Below, piece after piece: positions 1-9,126 of a DNA stretch of 64,000 nt. Within the stretch, counting starts at the first letter, position 1. Each line of letters opens with the position of its first letter. Both the position numbers and the translations under genes were made by a program. The stretch covers positions 2,548,970 to 2,612,969 of the forward strand of contig NC_049985.1 in assembly GCF_000003815.2 (NCBI RefSeq). The letters run 5' to 3'. The stretch comes from Branchiostoma floridae. Taxonomy: Eukaryota; Chordata; Leptocardii; Amphioxiformes; Branchiostomatidae. The notes beneath the pieces were generated by a model. That model worked only from the letters and a program-made list of their open reading frames with translations. It did no database searches and was not told the DNA's origin.

Positions 1-275
1 TCTAACTTCCTAACGTAGTGGAGGTACACTACTAGTATAACGGTTACATGTGTAGCCTCCTTGGTACAGTACAGTACAGTATAGTATGGTATAGTAGTGC
101 ACGGTACAGTACAATACAGTAGTGTTTAGTAGAAAAAACTACAGTAGTGTATACTGTGTATAGTATTTGTAGAGTAGAGACAAGTGCAGAGCACAGGACA
201 GCATAGTTGTGTTGGGAAGCATACTACATAGACTACAGTAGGCCAGTGTAGAGTACAATATAGTAGAGAGCAGTA
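1..275. repeat. Low-complexity TAC/AGT-rich tract
   Basis: The stretch is built from short degenerate repeats of GTACA, GTATA and TAGTA, densest at 60-130. A shorter tract of the same flavour lies at about 10780-10855, in the equivalent place upstream of ZNF-D. It therefore belongs to the duplicated 5' region of the zinc-finger genes. I see no gene in it. Confidence 0.6.
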
Positions 276-280
276 GTCTT

Positions 281-401
281 ATGTCTTTGTACCCGCCTCC
301 CTTCAGGAATTCACAAAAAGGTTTTTGTACTTTTGACGGTGCCAGAAATAGCTGTGATGCATATTGATAGTGATACAATTCCAAAGGATAGCAAGCCCAG
401 G
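281..401 (+). other. Conserved block upstream of ZNF-A (possible 5' exon, donor lost)
   Basis: This block opens with ATGTCTTTGTACCC and recurs upstream of ZNF-D (10925-11018) and ZNF-E (17048-17180). In those copies it ends at a good splice donor (CCAGG followed by GTATGT). Here the matching position reads ATATGT, so the donor dinucleotide is lost. The short frame that opens at ATG is not conserved among copies because indels shift it, so a non-coding 5' exon is likelier than a coding one. ZNF-C has no copy. Confidence 0.4.
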
Positions 402-435
402 ATATGTGTTTCGTGCATGTATGCTGCAGGCCAGA

Positions 436-599
436 CCGTGAGGTCGGCGCTTCTTCCACATGTATTAGTTCTAGAATTACCACAGTTATCCATGTAGGAT
501 GTGACGATCAAAGGAACCATAACTGATTTAATGAGCCATTCGCAGTTTTACTGAGGCAGTTTAAACTTATACGTGCATGGCTTAATCTTGAGACAAGCA
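436..599 (-). pseudogene. Fragment of 18S rRNA 5' region (degraded)
   Basis: Read on the minus strand, the stretch follows the first part of eukaryotic small-subunit rRNA. It includes near-exact runs such as CATGGATAACTGTGGTAAT and TAATACATG, plus the segment before them that includes CTTGTCTCAAG. The matching plus-strand runs are TGATTTAATGAGCCATTCGC and AATTACCACAGTTATCCATG. Several substitutions and small indels, together with its length of about 165 bp, show a fossil rather than a functional gene. It interrupts sequence that is continuous upstream of ZNF-D (around 11035-11045), and TGTATGCT occurs at both junctions. Confidence 0.85.
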
Positions 600-1062
600 G
601 GGCTTGTATGCTACCTACTGCATCAATATTTCAGTGGTAGTAAAATAAGTGGTACCTGTACTAATTTTCAATATATTTTTTATGATTTTCAATGTCGCAA
701 GTGGGCTGAAAAACTCTCTGTTCATCTCTACAGCTAGCGAGTATATCTTTATGATATGTCAAAATAAGGGTATAACTAAAATAACAATTCCATGTCATAT
801 TTTTCTTTTTCATATGATATCTACTATGTACATGTATACTGCATATTCTTCAGTGGTAGTAAAATAGGTAATTTTCTATAATTGGGGTTTCAAGCTAGCA
901 AGTGGACTGTAGAAGAACTCTATGTTCATCTCTACAGCTAGCATTAGTACATCCTTATTATATGTCATAACATTACATTATTATTTAAGTATATGTACAA
1001 GATCATATTAGAAATTGCCACAATACTGGTTATGATTTATTTGTCAAATGGTTATCTTTCAG
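600..1062 (+). other. 5' intron of ZNF-A ending in TTTCAG acceptor
   Basis: The region is AT-rich and ends at an acceptor, AG at 1061-1062. It is closely similar to 4850-5277 in front of ZNF-C, including the motif CTGTTCATCTCTACAGCTAG and the final TTATTTGTCAAATGGTTATC. That likeness marks A and C as recent duplicates. No gene is seen in it. Confidence 0.6.
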
Positions 1063-1078
1063 ATAAGTGAAGGAAGGG

Positions 1079-1669
1079 ATGGCTGATTCCAACCTTAGAG
1101 GTCATGAACAAGAACATTCCAGTGAGAAACCCTACATGTGTGGGGAGTGTGGATACAGGACTGCTCGTAAGTCTCACTTATCCCAACATATGAGAATACA
1201 CACTGGAGAGAAACCCTACAAGTGTGACCTGTGCGACTATTCTACAGCACAGAAATCCAACTTGGACTGCCATCTAGCTAAACACACTGGTGATAAACCC
1301 TACATGTGTGGGGAATGTGGATACAGAACTGCTTTTAAGTCTCACTTATCCCAACATATGAGAAGACACACTGGAGAGAAACCTTACATGTGTGGGGAGT
1401 GTGGGTACAGGACTGCAAGGAAGACTGACTTATTAAAACATATGAGAACTCACACTGGAGAGAAGCCCTTCAAGTGTGACAAGTGTGACTTTTCTGCAGC
1501 ACAGAAATCCACTTTAGACAGCCATCGAGTAAAGCACACTGGTGAGAAACCCTACATGTGTGGAGAGTGTGGGTACAGGACGGCTCATAAGTCTGCCTTA
1601 TCCAACATATGAAAACTCATACTGGAGAGAAACCCTACAAGTGTGACCAGTGTGACTATTCTGCAGCAC
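1079..1669 (+). CDS. C2H2 zinc-finger protein ZNF-A (partial, runs into gap)
   Basis: Probable nuclear DNA-binding protein; its target is unknown. The first in-frame ATG after the acceptor at 1061-1062 gives M-A-D-S-N-L. It is preceded in frame by GTG, which is not used as a start here. Six fingers and the beginning of a seventh are visible (C-x2-C-x12-H-x3-H, linkers TGEKP). Fingers 1-3 nearly equal those of ZNF-C. In finger 6 the sequence reads TTATCCAACATATG where the intact copies have TTATCCCAACATATG. This one-base deletion ends the frame at 1612, and the array continues in the next frame to the gap. The shift lies 70 bp from a sequencing gap, so a base-calling error is plausible. There is no KRAB, ZAD, BTB or other accessory domain. 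The 3' end is missing. Confidence 0.85.
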
Positions 1670-1769
1670 NNNNNNNNNNNNNNNNNNNNNNNNNNNNNNN
1701 NNNNNNNNNNNNNNNNNNNNNNNNNNNNNNNNNNNNNNNNNNNNNNNNNNNNNNNNNNNNNNNNNNNNN
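1670..1769. other. Assembly gap (100 N)
   Basis: Exactly 100 N, the usual placeholder for a gap of unknown size. It hides the last fingers and 3' end of ZNF-A and the promoter and first exon of ZNF-B. Confidence 0.95.
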
Positions 1770-1895
1770 TGTCAAGACATATAACAATTGTGTACTTGCT
1801 CATTACATGTATTGTATTGAAGTATATGTACAAGGACAAATTAGAAATTACCACAATACTGATTGTGATTTATTTGTCAAATGGTCATCTTTCAG
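1770..1895 (+). other. End of 5' intron of ZNF-B
   Basis: This resembles the intron ends before ZNF-A, C and D, sharing TATGTACAAGGACA and TTATTTGTCAAATGG. It finishes with the TTTCAG acceptor (AG at 1894-1895). This shows that the array after the gap is a separate gene and not the continuation of ZNF-A. Confidence 0.6.
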
Positions 1896-1911
1896 ATAAG
1901 TGAAGACAGAG

Positions 1912-2686
1912 ATGGCTGATTCCAAGTTTGGAGATCACCAACAAGAGCAGACCAGGGACAAACCCTACATGTGCGGGGAATGTGGGTACAGAACTGCTCA
2001 TAAGATTGCCTTGGACAGACATATGAGAACTCATACTGGAGAGAGACCCTTCAAGTGTGACAAGTGTGATTATTCTGCAGCATGGAAATCCGCTTCTGAA
2101 CCGCCATCGACTAAAAACACCCCGGTGAGAAACCCCTACATGTGCGGGGGAATGTGGATACAGAACTGCTCATAATATGCCCTTGGACAGACATATGAGA
2201 ACTCATACTGGAGAGAGACCCTTCAGGTGTGACCAATGTGACTATTCTACAGCCCAGAAATCTAATTTGGACTGCCATCGAATGAGACACACCGGTGAGA
2301 AACCCTACATGTGTGGGGAGTGTGGGTACAGGACGGCTTATAAGTCTGCCTTGGACAGACATATGAGAACTCATACAGGAGAGAGACCCTTCAGGTGTGA
2401 CCAATGTGACTATTCTACAGCCCAGAAATCTAATTTGGACTGCCATCGAATGAGACACACCGGTGAGAAACCCTACATGTGTGGAGAGTGTGGGTACAGG
2501 ACGGCTGATAAGTCTGACTTATCCAGACACATGAGGACTCATATGGAGGGAAAATACAAATGTGACCAGTGTGACTACTTTACTGGGAAAAAATGGGTTT
2601 TGGACTGCCATCGTCTCAAACACACTCGTCAGGTTGCAAGCCCTACTAGTACATGTGTTGGTAGTGTGGGTACAGAACAGCTATGA
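1912..2686 (+). CDS. C2H2 zinc-finger protein ZNF-B (frame broken in finger 2)
   Basis: Probable DNA-binding protein of the local family. It starts M-A-D-S-K-F after the acceptor at 1894-1895. Eight fingers can be recognised. Compared with sister copies, about 63 bp covering the end of finger 2 and the start of finger 3 (about 2092-2154) contain four extra bases, three of them in runs of A, C or G. The frame therefore ends at 2175 and resumes in another frame through to the TGA at 2684-2686. Fingers 3-8 are intact in that second frame. Fingers 3-4 and 5-6 are near-identical duplicates. The last finger ([12 protein letters not shown]...[12 protein letters not shown]) and the tail HTRQVxSPT...CVGSVGT are shared with ZNF-C and ZNF-D. 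Either a young pseudogene or poor sequence next to the gap; I favour the latter. Confidence 0.75.
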
Positions 2687-3240
2687 GGTCTGACTTATCC
2701 CAACATATGAGAACTCCCCACAAGTGTGACTTACTTACTTAGACTTAGCAGCTCCCACGTTGTGCGACGCATGAGGCAGTTAGAAGGTTCCAGCCAGTGT
2801 GACCAGTGTGAGAAAAAGGCTTTGATTACAGAGTAGCAAAACCTTTTTGTCACATTGAATTTGTGAATGGAACAAGCATCACAAAGAAGATCTGGATATA
2901 CGAGATATTGTCAGATTTATATAGAAATGAGAAATTATCTACTGAAGTTTAAGTATGTGCTAGAAAAAAGGAACCAATATTTGAAATAATTCTGTTATGA
3001 TAAATTGTAAGTTACAACAAATGGCATGATATTGCATTGGTATGATTATATTGCAGTGGTTTGGTAATATGTTGACGAGACTGTAGTTATGTATTGATGA
3101 ACTGCAGGGTTGTGATAAGGAGATTGTAAAGCAAGTGCCAGTGGGGATATGACCACAATGATACATGTCACCAGTGGAAGATGGTGTGCACCATCATTAA
3201 AGAATAAACAAACCGGACTTTGAGCGTCTTTTATTTCTTT
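2687..3240 (+). other. 3' UTR of ZNF-B with fossil finger and poly(A) signals
   Basis: Just after the stop, the sequence still reads as a decayed finger in another frame (a shifted CGY-type finger, then CCCACAAGTGTGAC). The following 400 bp match the regions behind ZNF-C and ZNF-D, including CAAAACCTTTTTGTCACATT and CACCAGTGGAAGATGGTGTG. Poly(A) signals ATTAAA (3196-3201) and AATAAA (3203-3208) sit at the end of the conserved block. Confidence 0.55.
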
Positions 3241-3361
3241 TGATCTACTTATGATAGGTCAGTATGAGAGTGAAATGCATTTCTGCAGTCAAACCTGGCA
3301 AATGTGACGCAATCTGACAATAAAGGGGCACACCCCAGTTTACTTGTATTTCGGGGTTCAG

Positions 3362-4164
3362 TGGACCGATCCCGATCGAACACCATATCGAACAAATAGA
3401 ACCAGGTAAAACCCCCTGTTCTAGTTCGAACACCTCCGTCAAAAACAGCCCCAGTGGGACAGAAATGGCCAAAGAAAAATGCTTTGCTATTCTTTATTAT
3501 TGAAGGCTACGCCCACCGAGTGTACTTGTTTTAGGAGGGAGAGCCACTGCATAGCATTACATTGTTGGTGGACAGGATTCACGTGTAGAGCAGGGTATGT
3601 ATAAGACACGGGACTCTGCACTAGCAGACTTTGTAGAAGGTTTCTATCAGTTGCTGTGTAATACAAGCTCCCTCTTCAGGAGTGTCCGAGCCTGCTTTCT
3701 TCTTAATTTTGCTTTTCTCATCAGCATGCATGCAGCGTGCATGCAGCTGAACATTATGCATGCAACAAACGCAGTAGAAACCCTGTCACAGATATATGTA
3801 CCCTGGTTTTCACGTGCATCGACAGCATGTCAGAAACCGGGCACTTCTGCCCACCAACAAGGTGATGCTATGGAGCGCCTACCGATTCCGCTTTAACTGA
3901 AATTATAACCCTCTTACCGCAGCTATATCCGCCCCCTCCTCAAATGACTGTACCCAATGGATGTAGCCTTCAACAAAGAAGGCAGTGTGATTTTTTTCGG
4001 CCCGGTCTGAGAGGATTTCAGGGCCAAGAAAGCTAAACAAAAGTCAGTCGTTTATTTCAGCTAAATAGCGGAGGCGACCAGTTCTGTCTGACAAGCGCTG
4101 TTTTTGACGGAGGTGTTCGAAATAGAACACGATCGAACAGGGGCGGGGCTTCGGGATCGGTCCA
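3362..4164. mobile_element. Non-autonomous DNA element with about 100-bp inverted ends
   Basis: The left end (3362-3452) and right end (about 4095-4164) are inverted copies of each other. TGGACCGATCCCGA at the left returns as TCGGGATCGGTCCA at the right, and both arms carry GTTCGAACACCTCCGTCAAA or its complement. No transposase frame is present. I do not recognise the family. The element separates the 3' end of ZNF-B from the promoter module of ZNF-C. Confidence 0.65.
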
Positions 4165-4509
4165 TTGGAGGCAACACACCCGCAAGTCTAGCAACCTTCT
4201 CTACCAGGGAATTAGTAGTTTTAATAGTAGGAATTACTGGTTTAGCATGTCGTCTACTCGTAGTTGTATGATGATGTTGCTCACGGTAGATGTTTGTAGA
4301 AGTAATATAATTACTTTGAAAACGATGTCGGACAATTCAGTACCGTGCAATGAGAAGGAATAAAAAGCATTATGATAAATTTCCCATTTTTGCATTAAGG
4401 ATATTGTGTAGTGACCACCTGTCCATAGTTACCAGTTGTTTGAGTGGTTTTGTTAAGCAATTTAGACTACCAGACTAGTTTAGACTGCAGTTAAGCAGGC
4501 TTCACACAT
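4165..4509. other. Gene-free spacer
   Basis: AT-rich spacer between the inverted-repeat element and the promoter module of ZNF-C. I see no conserved frame and no recognisable repeat. Confidence 0.5.
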
Positions 4510-4712
4510 AGACCTGACATAACTGATTGGCGGAACGTACGTTGTTTTCGTCAGTGGGTATTCAGGCGCAATTTGTGACCCCTTTTGACCCTAGCTGACC
4601 TCTGAACGGGGTCATTTCCTGCGTCACTAACTGGCGAGGAAGGCGGCGGTCACGTCTTTCCAGCGTTTTGATCTACTCTTCGTGTTTTGTTGAGTGCCCC
4701 AGACTGGAGGAA
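4510..4712 (+). promoter_or_regulatory. Promoter/first-exon-like module of ZNF-C
   Basis: This module recurs at 8202-8415 and 13594-13818, each time upstream of the next zinc-finger exon. Shared parts are AGACCTGACAT, GAACGTACGT, TTTTCGTCAG, a group of TGACC half-sites, GGCGAGGAA or GGCGAGAAACGAGAAA, and a final splice-donor-like GGAA then GTAAGGTAG (GT at 4713). The module is GC-richer than its surroundings. Being a first exon with proximal promoter is an inference from its conservation and its donor-acceptor pairing with 5276-5277, which would give a 565-bp intron. Confidence 0.5.
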
Positions 4713-5277
4713 GTAAGGTAGAGAATGTTACTGACTTACCGTGACTTGATTTTGTCCCAAAGAAATGCTATCTTTTCACCTTACGGCTACTCGGACTACA
4801 TCGTATTAGAAGCCTAACCTCATGGGGGAGGGGGGCGAATGTTTTTCTTCTATTTTTTATGATTTTCAATGTCGCAAGTGGGCTGAAAAACTCTCTGTTC
4901 ATCTCTACGGCTAGCAAGTATATCTTTATGATATGTCATAATAAGGGTATAACAGGCGCAGCCTACTTCACCTAGACATCATCAAGGTATCAAGGTAAAG
5001 TAATAATTCCATGTCATATTTTTCATATGATATCTACTATGTACATGTATATTGCATGTTTTTCAGTGGTAGTAAAATCGGTAATTTTCTATATTTGGTG
5101 TTTCAAGCTAGCAAGTGGACTGTAGAAGAACTCTATGTTCATCTCTACAGCTAGCATTAGTACATCCTTATTATATGTTATAACATTGCATTATTATATT
5201 CAAGTATATGTACAAGATCAAATTAGAAATTGCCACAATGCTGAATGTGATTTATTTGTCAAATGGTTATCTTTCAG
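4713..5277 (+). other. 5' intron of ZNF-C
   Basis: It begins at GTAAGG and ends TTTCAG. From 4850 on it matches 640-1062. An insertion of about 48 bp at about 4951-4999 (GCGCAGCCTACTTCACC...) is absent from the ZNF-A copy. It lacks the conserved block found upstream of A, D and E. Confidence 0.5.
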
Positions 5278-5293
5278 ATAAGTGAAGGAAGGG

Positions 5294-6814
5294 ATGGCTG
5301 ATTCCAACCTTGGGGGTCATGAACAAGAACATTCCAGTGAGAAACCCTACATGTGTGGGGAGTGTGGATACAGGACTGCTCGTAAGTCTCACTTATCCCA
5401 ACATATGAGAATACACACTGGAGAGAAACCCTACAAGTGTGACCTGTGCGACTATTCTTCAGCCCAGAAATCCAACTTGGACTGCCATCTAGCTAAACAC
5501 ACCGGTGAGAAACCCTACATGTGTGGGGAGTGTGGCTACAGAACTGCTTATAAGTCTCACTTATCCCAACATATGAGAAGACACACTGGAGAGAAACCTT
5601 ACATGTGTGGGGAGTGTGGATACTGGACGGCTCATAAGTCTGCCTTATCCCAACATATGAAAACTCATACTGGAGAGAAACCCTACAAGTGTGACCAGTG
5701 TGACTATTCTGCAGCACGGAAATCCACTTTAGATAGCCATCGAGTAAAGCACACCGGTGAGAAACCCTACATGTGTGGGGAGTGTGGATACTGGACGGCT
5801 CATAAGTCTGCCTTATCCCAACATATGAAAACTCATACTGGAGAGAAACCCTACAAGTGTGACCAGTGTGACTATTCTGCAGCACGGAAATCCGCTTTAG
5901 ACAGCCATCGAGTAAAGCACACCGGTGAGAAACCCTACATGTGTGGGGAGTGTGGTTACTTGACATCTAGTAGGTCTTCCTTATCCAAACATATGAGAAC
6001 TCATACAGGGGAGAAACCCTATAAGTGTGACATGTGTGACTATTCTGCAGCCCGAAAATTCGCATTGAACAGCCATCGACTAAAACACACCGGTGAGAAA
6101 CCCTACATGTGTGGGGAGTGTGGATACAGGATGGCCCATAAGTCTGCCTTATCCCAGCATATGAGAATTCATACAGGAGAAAAACCCTACAAATGTGACA
6201 TGTGTGACTATTCTGCAGCACACAAATGTAGTTTGGAGAACCATCTAGCTAAACACACAGGTGAGAAACCCTACATGTGTGGGGAGTGTGGATACAGGAC
6301 GGTTGAGAAGTCTGCATTATCCAGACATATGAGAACTCATACAGGAGAGAAACCTTACAAGTGTGACCAGTGTGACTATGCTGCAACCCGGAAATTCCAG
6401 TTGGAAAGCCATCGATTAAAACACACTGGTGAGAAACCCTACATGTGTGGGGAGTGTGGGTACAGGACTGTTCAGAAGTCAACCTTATCCAAACACATGA
6501 GGACTCATACAGGAGAGAAACCTTACAGGTGTGACTTGTGTGACCATTCTACAGCACAGAAATCCAGTTTGGATATGCACCGAGTAAAACACACCGATGA
6601 GAAACCCTACATGTGTGGGGAGTGTGGATACAGGGCAGCTCATAAGTCTTGCTTATCTAAACACATGAAGTCTCATATGGAGGGAAAATACAAATGTGAC
6701 CAGTGTGACTACTCTACTGGGAAAAAATGGGTTTTGGACTGCCATCGACTAAAACACACTCGTCAGGTGACAAGCCCTACATGTGTGGGTAGTGTGGGTA
6801 CAGGACAGCTGTGA
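5294..6814 (+). CDS. C2H2 zinc-finger protein ZNF-C, 17 fingers, 506 aa
   Basis: Single coding exon behind the acceptor at 5276-5277; the first ATG gives M-A-D-S-N-L. After an acidic 17-residue leader the whole protein is zinc fingers: 17 in tandem, all C-x2-C-x12-H-x3-H, with TGEKP linkers. Fingers mostly alternate between a CGECGY type and a CDxCDY type. The usual core aromatic (fourth residue after the second Cys) is Thr, Ala, Met or Ser, and a Tyr two residues after that Cys probably takes its place. Fingers 4-5 and 6-7 (5605-5772 and 5773-5940) are almost identical, which shows a recent 168-bp duplication. The C-terminal tail after the last His ([19 protein letters not shown]) is a former finger read out of frame. 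Likely a sequence-specific nuclear DNA-binding protein; target and partners cannot be read from the sequence. Confidence 0.93.
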   Translation: MADSNLGGHEQEHSSEKPYMCGECGYRTARKSHLSQHMRIHTGEKPYKCDLCDYSSAQKSNLDCHLAKHTGEKPYMCGECGYRTAYKSHLSQHMRRHTGEKPYMCGECGYWTAHKSALSQHMKTHTGEKPYKCDQCDYSAARKSTLDSHRVKHTGEKPYMCGECGYWTAHKSALSQHMKTHTGEKPYKCDQCDYSAARKSALDSHRVKHTGEKPYMCGECGYLTSSRSSLSKHMRTHTGEKPYKCDMCDYSAARKFALNSHRLKHTGEKPYMCGECGYRMAHKSALSQHMRIHTGEKPYKCDMCDYSAAHKCSLENHLAKHTGEKPYMCGECGYRTVEKSALSRHMRTHTGEKPYKCDQCDYAATRKFQLESHRLKHTGEKPYMCGECGYRTVQKSTLSKHMRTHTGEKPYRCDLCDHSTAQKSSLDMHRVKHTDEKPYMCGECGYRAAHKSCLSKHMKSHMEGKYKCDQCDYSTGKKWVLDCHRLKHTRQVTSPTCVGSVGTGQL

Positions 6815-7400
6815 GGTCTAACATATACCAACAGATGAGAACTCAAATGGGAGGAAAACCCTACAAGTGTGACCAGTGTGAGAAAAAGCCTTTGATTACA
6901 GAGTAGCAAAACCTTTTTGTCACATTAAATTTGTGAATAGGACTAGCATCACAAAGAAGATCTAGATATATAAGATACATTTGTATTGTCAGATTTATGA
7001 AGACGTGAAAAAATATCTTAAGGTATGAAGCATACATAAATAAATAAATAAATAAATACATGTAAGTATGTGCAAGGAAAAAGAAATCGACATTTGAAAG
7101 AATTCTGCATGATATGATAAATTGTTACAACGAATGACATGATATTGCATTATATTGCTAGTGGTTTGGTAATATGTTTATACTAGAATGCAGTTTTGTA
7201 TAACTGCAGTTGCAATAAGGGGATCACAAGGAAGTACCGGTGGGGATATGACCACAATGATACGTGAAACAGATAAATACAATTTTATGTTCCCTGCCGA
7301 TTCTTGGTTTGTCACCAGTGAAAGATGGTGTTCACCATGTTAACATCATTAAAGAACAGACAAACCGTACTTGGGATGTTCTTTTTTTTATTTCTTGTGA
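6815..7400 (+). other. 3' UTR of ZNF-C, fossil finger, ATTAAA signal
   Basis: The first 80 bases still resemble finger coding in another frame (GGGTACAGGACAGC, then AAACCCTACAAGTGTGACC). The region then follows the 3' flanks of ZNF-B and ZNF-D. It contains an (AATA)n run at 7037-7060 and the poly(A) signal ATTAAA at 7348-7353, within a shared CATCATTAAAGAACAGACAA. Confidence 0.55.
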
Positions 7401-7439
7401 GTCAGATAACACGGGCATAGGGTGAAATATATTATATTT

Positions 7440-7640
7440 ATACAGTCAAACCTGTGCAAGTGACCACTTTTACACAAGACCACCTGGCCATTGATATACA
7501 GTCAAACCTGTACTAGTGACCACCTCTACATAAGGACCACCCAGCAAATGATATACAGTCAAATCAGTACTGGTAACCACTTTCACCACCCGATTCACAC
7601 AGGACCACCTGGTAATTGATATATTGTCAATATGTTCTTT
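7440..7640. repeat. Tandem copies of TA-flanked MITE end (CAGTCAAACCTGT)
   Basis: Three starts of the same end sequence occur at 7442, 7501 and 7556, spaced about 57 bp, each followed by degenerate TGACCACxTxTACAxAAG text. They belong to the dispersed TA-flanked MITE family, complete copies of which are at 19857-20294 and 23526-23703. Confidence 0.6.
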
Positions 7641-8201
7641 TGATGACCTCTACACGTTCATTGATATACGGGCTTCTCATTGACGTCATACTATTTTTTT
7701 TTTAAATCTTCTGACGACTATGTTGGTGGGTACAAATGTAATTGAATTAAGCAGTAGCATCTTTGTATATCATACATATTTCCTGTCTTATTATTTGCTT
7801 TAAAACCTACCTATTTTATTGCCAATAGCAAACACGCAAAAAATCAATGTTGCAATTATCCCGCATGTGTGAGATGTGTGGGTACAGGACTGCTGTGAGG
7901 CCTTACCGTAACGTTACTAGTACTTGTGCGACTGAGGGAGAGTGAGGACATTTTATTTGGATAGATACAGTGCAATGTAGTCGCAGGCGACTTGGTTTTA
8001 CGCCCCCGCTTGGTAGCGGGAGCTATAACAGCGTAAAATGGTGACTGCAACCAAGGAGCTTTTGTCAGTCTACAATGTAGCTGAAAATAAAACCTCCATG
8101 GCTTCAAGTTCTAAACTAAAGAATCTGATGAGTGCAAACTTTATCGTGCAAAAATTTTGTTTTTAGAGTACACTTGCTTCTCAAAGTCACGACGACGAGA
8201 C
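7641..8201. other. Duplicated intergenic spacer (matches about 13250-13593)
   Basis: It contains GGTACAGGACTGCTGTGAGG at about 7881 (a trace of finger sequence), TAACGTTACTAGTACTTGTG and AGCTGAAAATAAAACCTCCA. All recur behind ZNF-D in the same order before the next promoter module. No gene. Confidence 0.5.
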
Positions 8202-8415
8202 ATAGACCTGACATAACTGAATTGGCGAACGTACGTTTGTTTTCGTCAGTGGGTACTCAGGCACAATTTGTGACCCCATTTAACCCCTACTGACCTCTGC
8301 AGGGGTCACTTCTCAGCGTCACTGGCGAGAAACGAGAAAAGGAACGCGACGGTCACGATTTTCCAGTGATTTGCTCTACTCGTCGTGATTTGGTGAGTGT
8401 TCCAGACAGAAGGAA
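8202..8415 (+). promoter_or_regulatory. Promoter/first-exon-like module of ZNF-D
   Basis: Second copy of the module described at 4510-4712, ending at the donor-like GGAA then GTAAGGTAG (GT at 8416). The distance to the ZNF-D acceptor (11180-11181) is 2.8 kb, because the foldback element 8561-10751 sits in the presumed intron. Confidence 0.5.
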
Positions 8416-8699
8416 GTAAGGTAGAGAATGTTACTGACTTACCATGACTTGATTTTGACCAAAAAGATGCTATCCTCACGGCTACTCTGACCACAGTGTG
8501 TTGGAATGTTGGAAGCCTGAACTCATGGGGAGGGGGGACCCGGGGGCCCGCGATTGGTTGCGGTCGCATTTGTCTCGTCACGAAAATGCAAATGAGCAAA
8601 CGCCCGATTTCACGACCACGAAATTGGAATATGACCTGACGTTGCGACGTTGCACGTGAGTTGCCCAATCCCGGCACGCGAGGAAGCCCAGGACAGCGA

Positions 8700-9126
8700 T
8701 CGTGCCCCACGACGTATGTCTATGATTCTCAAACTGACAACATACAATTGATGAATCGCTGGGAAAAATGATGCCCCACGACGTATATGTAACGTTATGT
8801 CTATGATTCTCAAACTGACAACATACAATAATTGACGAATTGCTGGGAAAAATGATGCCCCACGACGTATGTCTATGATTCTCAAACTGACAACATACAA
8901 TTGACGAATCGCTGGGAAAAATGATGCCCCACGACGTATAAACGTTATGTCTATGATTCTCAAACTGACAACATACAATAATTGACGAATTGCTGGGAAA
9001 AATGATGCCCCACGACGTATGTCTATGATTCTCAAACTGACAACATACAATAATTGACGAATTGCTGGGAAAAATGATGCCCCACGACGTATGTCTATGA
9101 TTCTCAAACTGACAACATACATCAGT
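8700..9126. repeat. Left-arm minisatellite of the foldback element
   Basis: Six units of 69 to 81 bp, each with TGCCCCACGACGTAT, GATTCTCAAACTGACAACAT and a variable link that may include TAACGTTATA-like or ATA insertions. It is the inverse of the right-arm array but half as long. Confidence 0.85.

Noticed and set aside
1067-1078. GTG-initiated extension (MKEG) of ZNF-A, and the same upstream of ZNF-C
   Set aside because: The following ATG lies in the same context in all five genes, and non-ATG starts are not expected here.
5493-6482. Minus-strand frames of 77-157 codons opposite ZNF-C, with like frames opposite ZNF-A, B, D and E
   Set aside because: They mirror the finger repeats ([12 protein letters not shown]-type strings) and have no independent coding signature.
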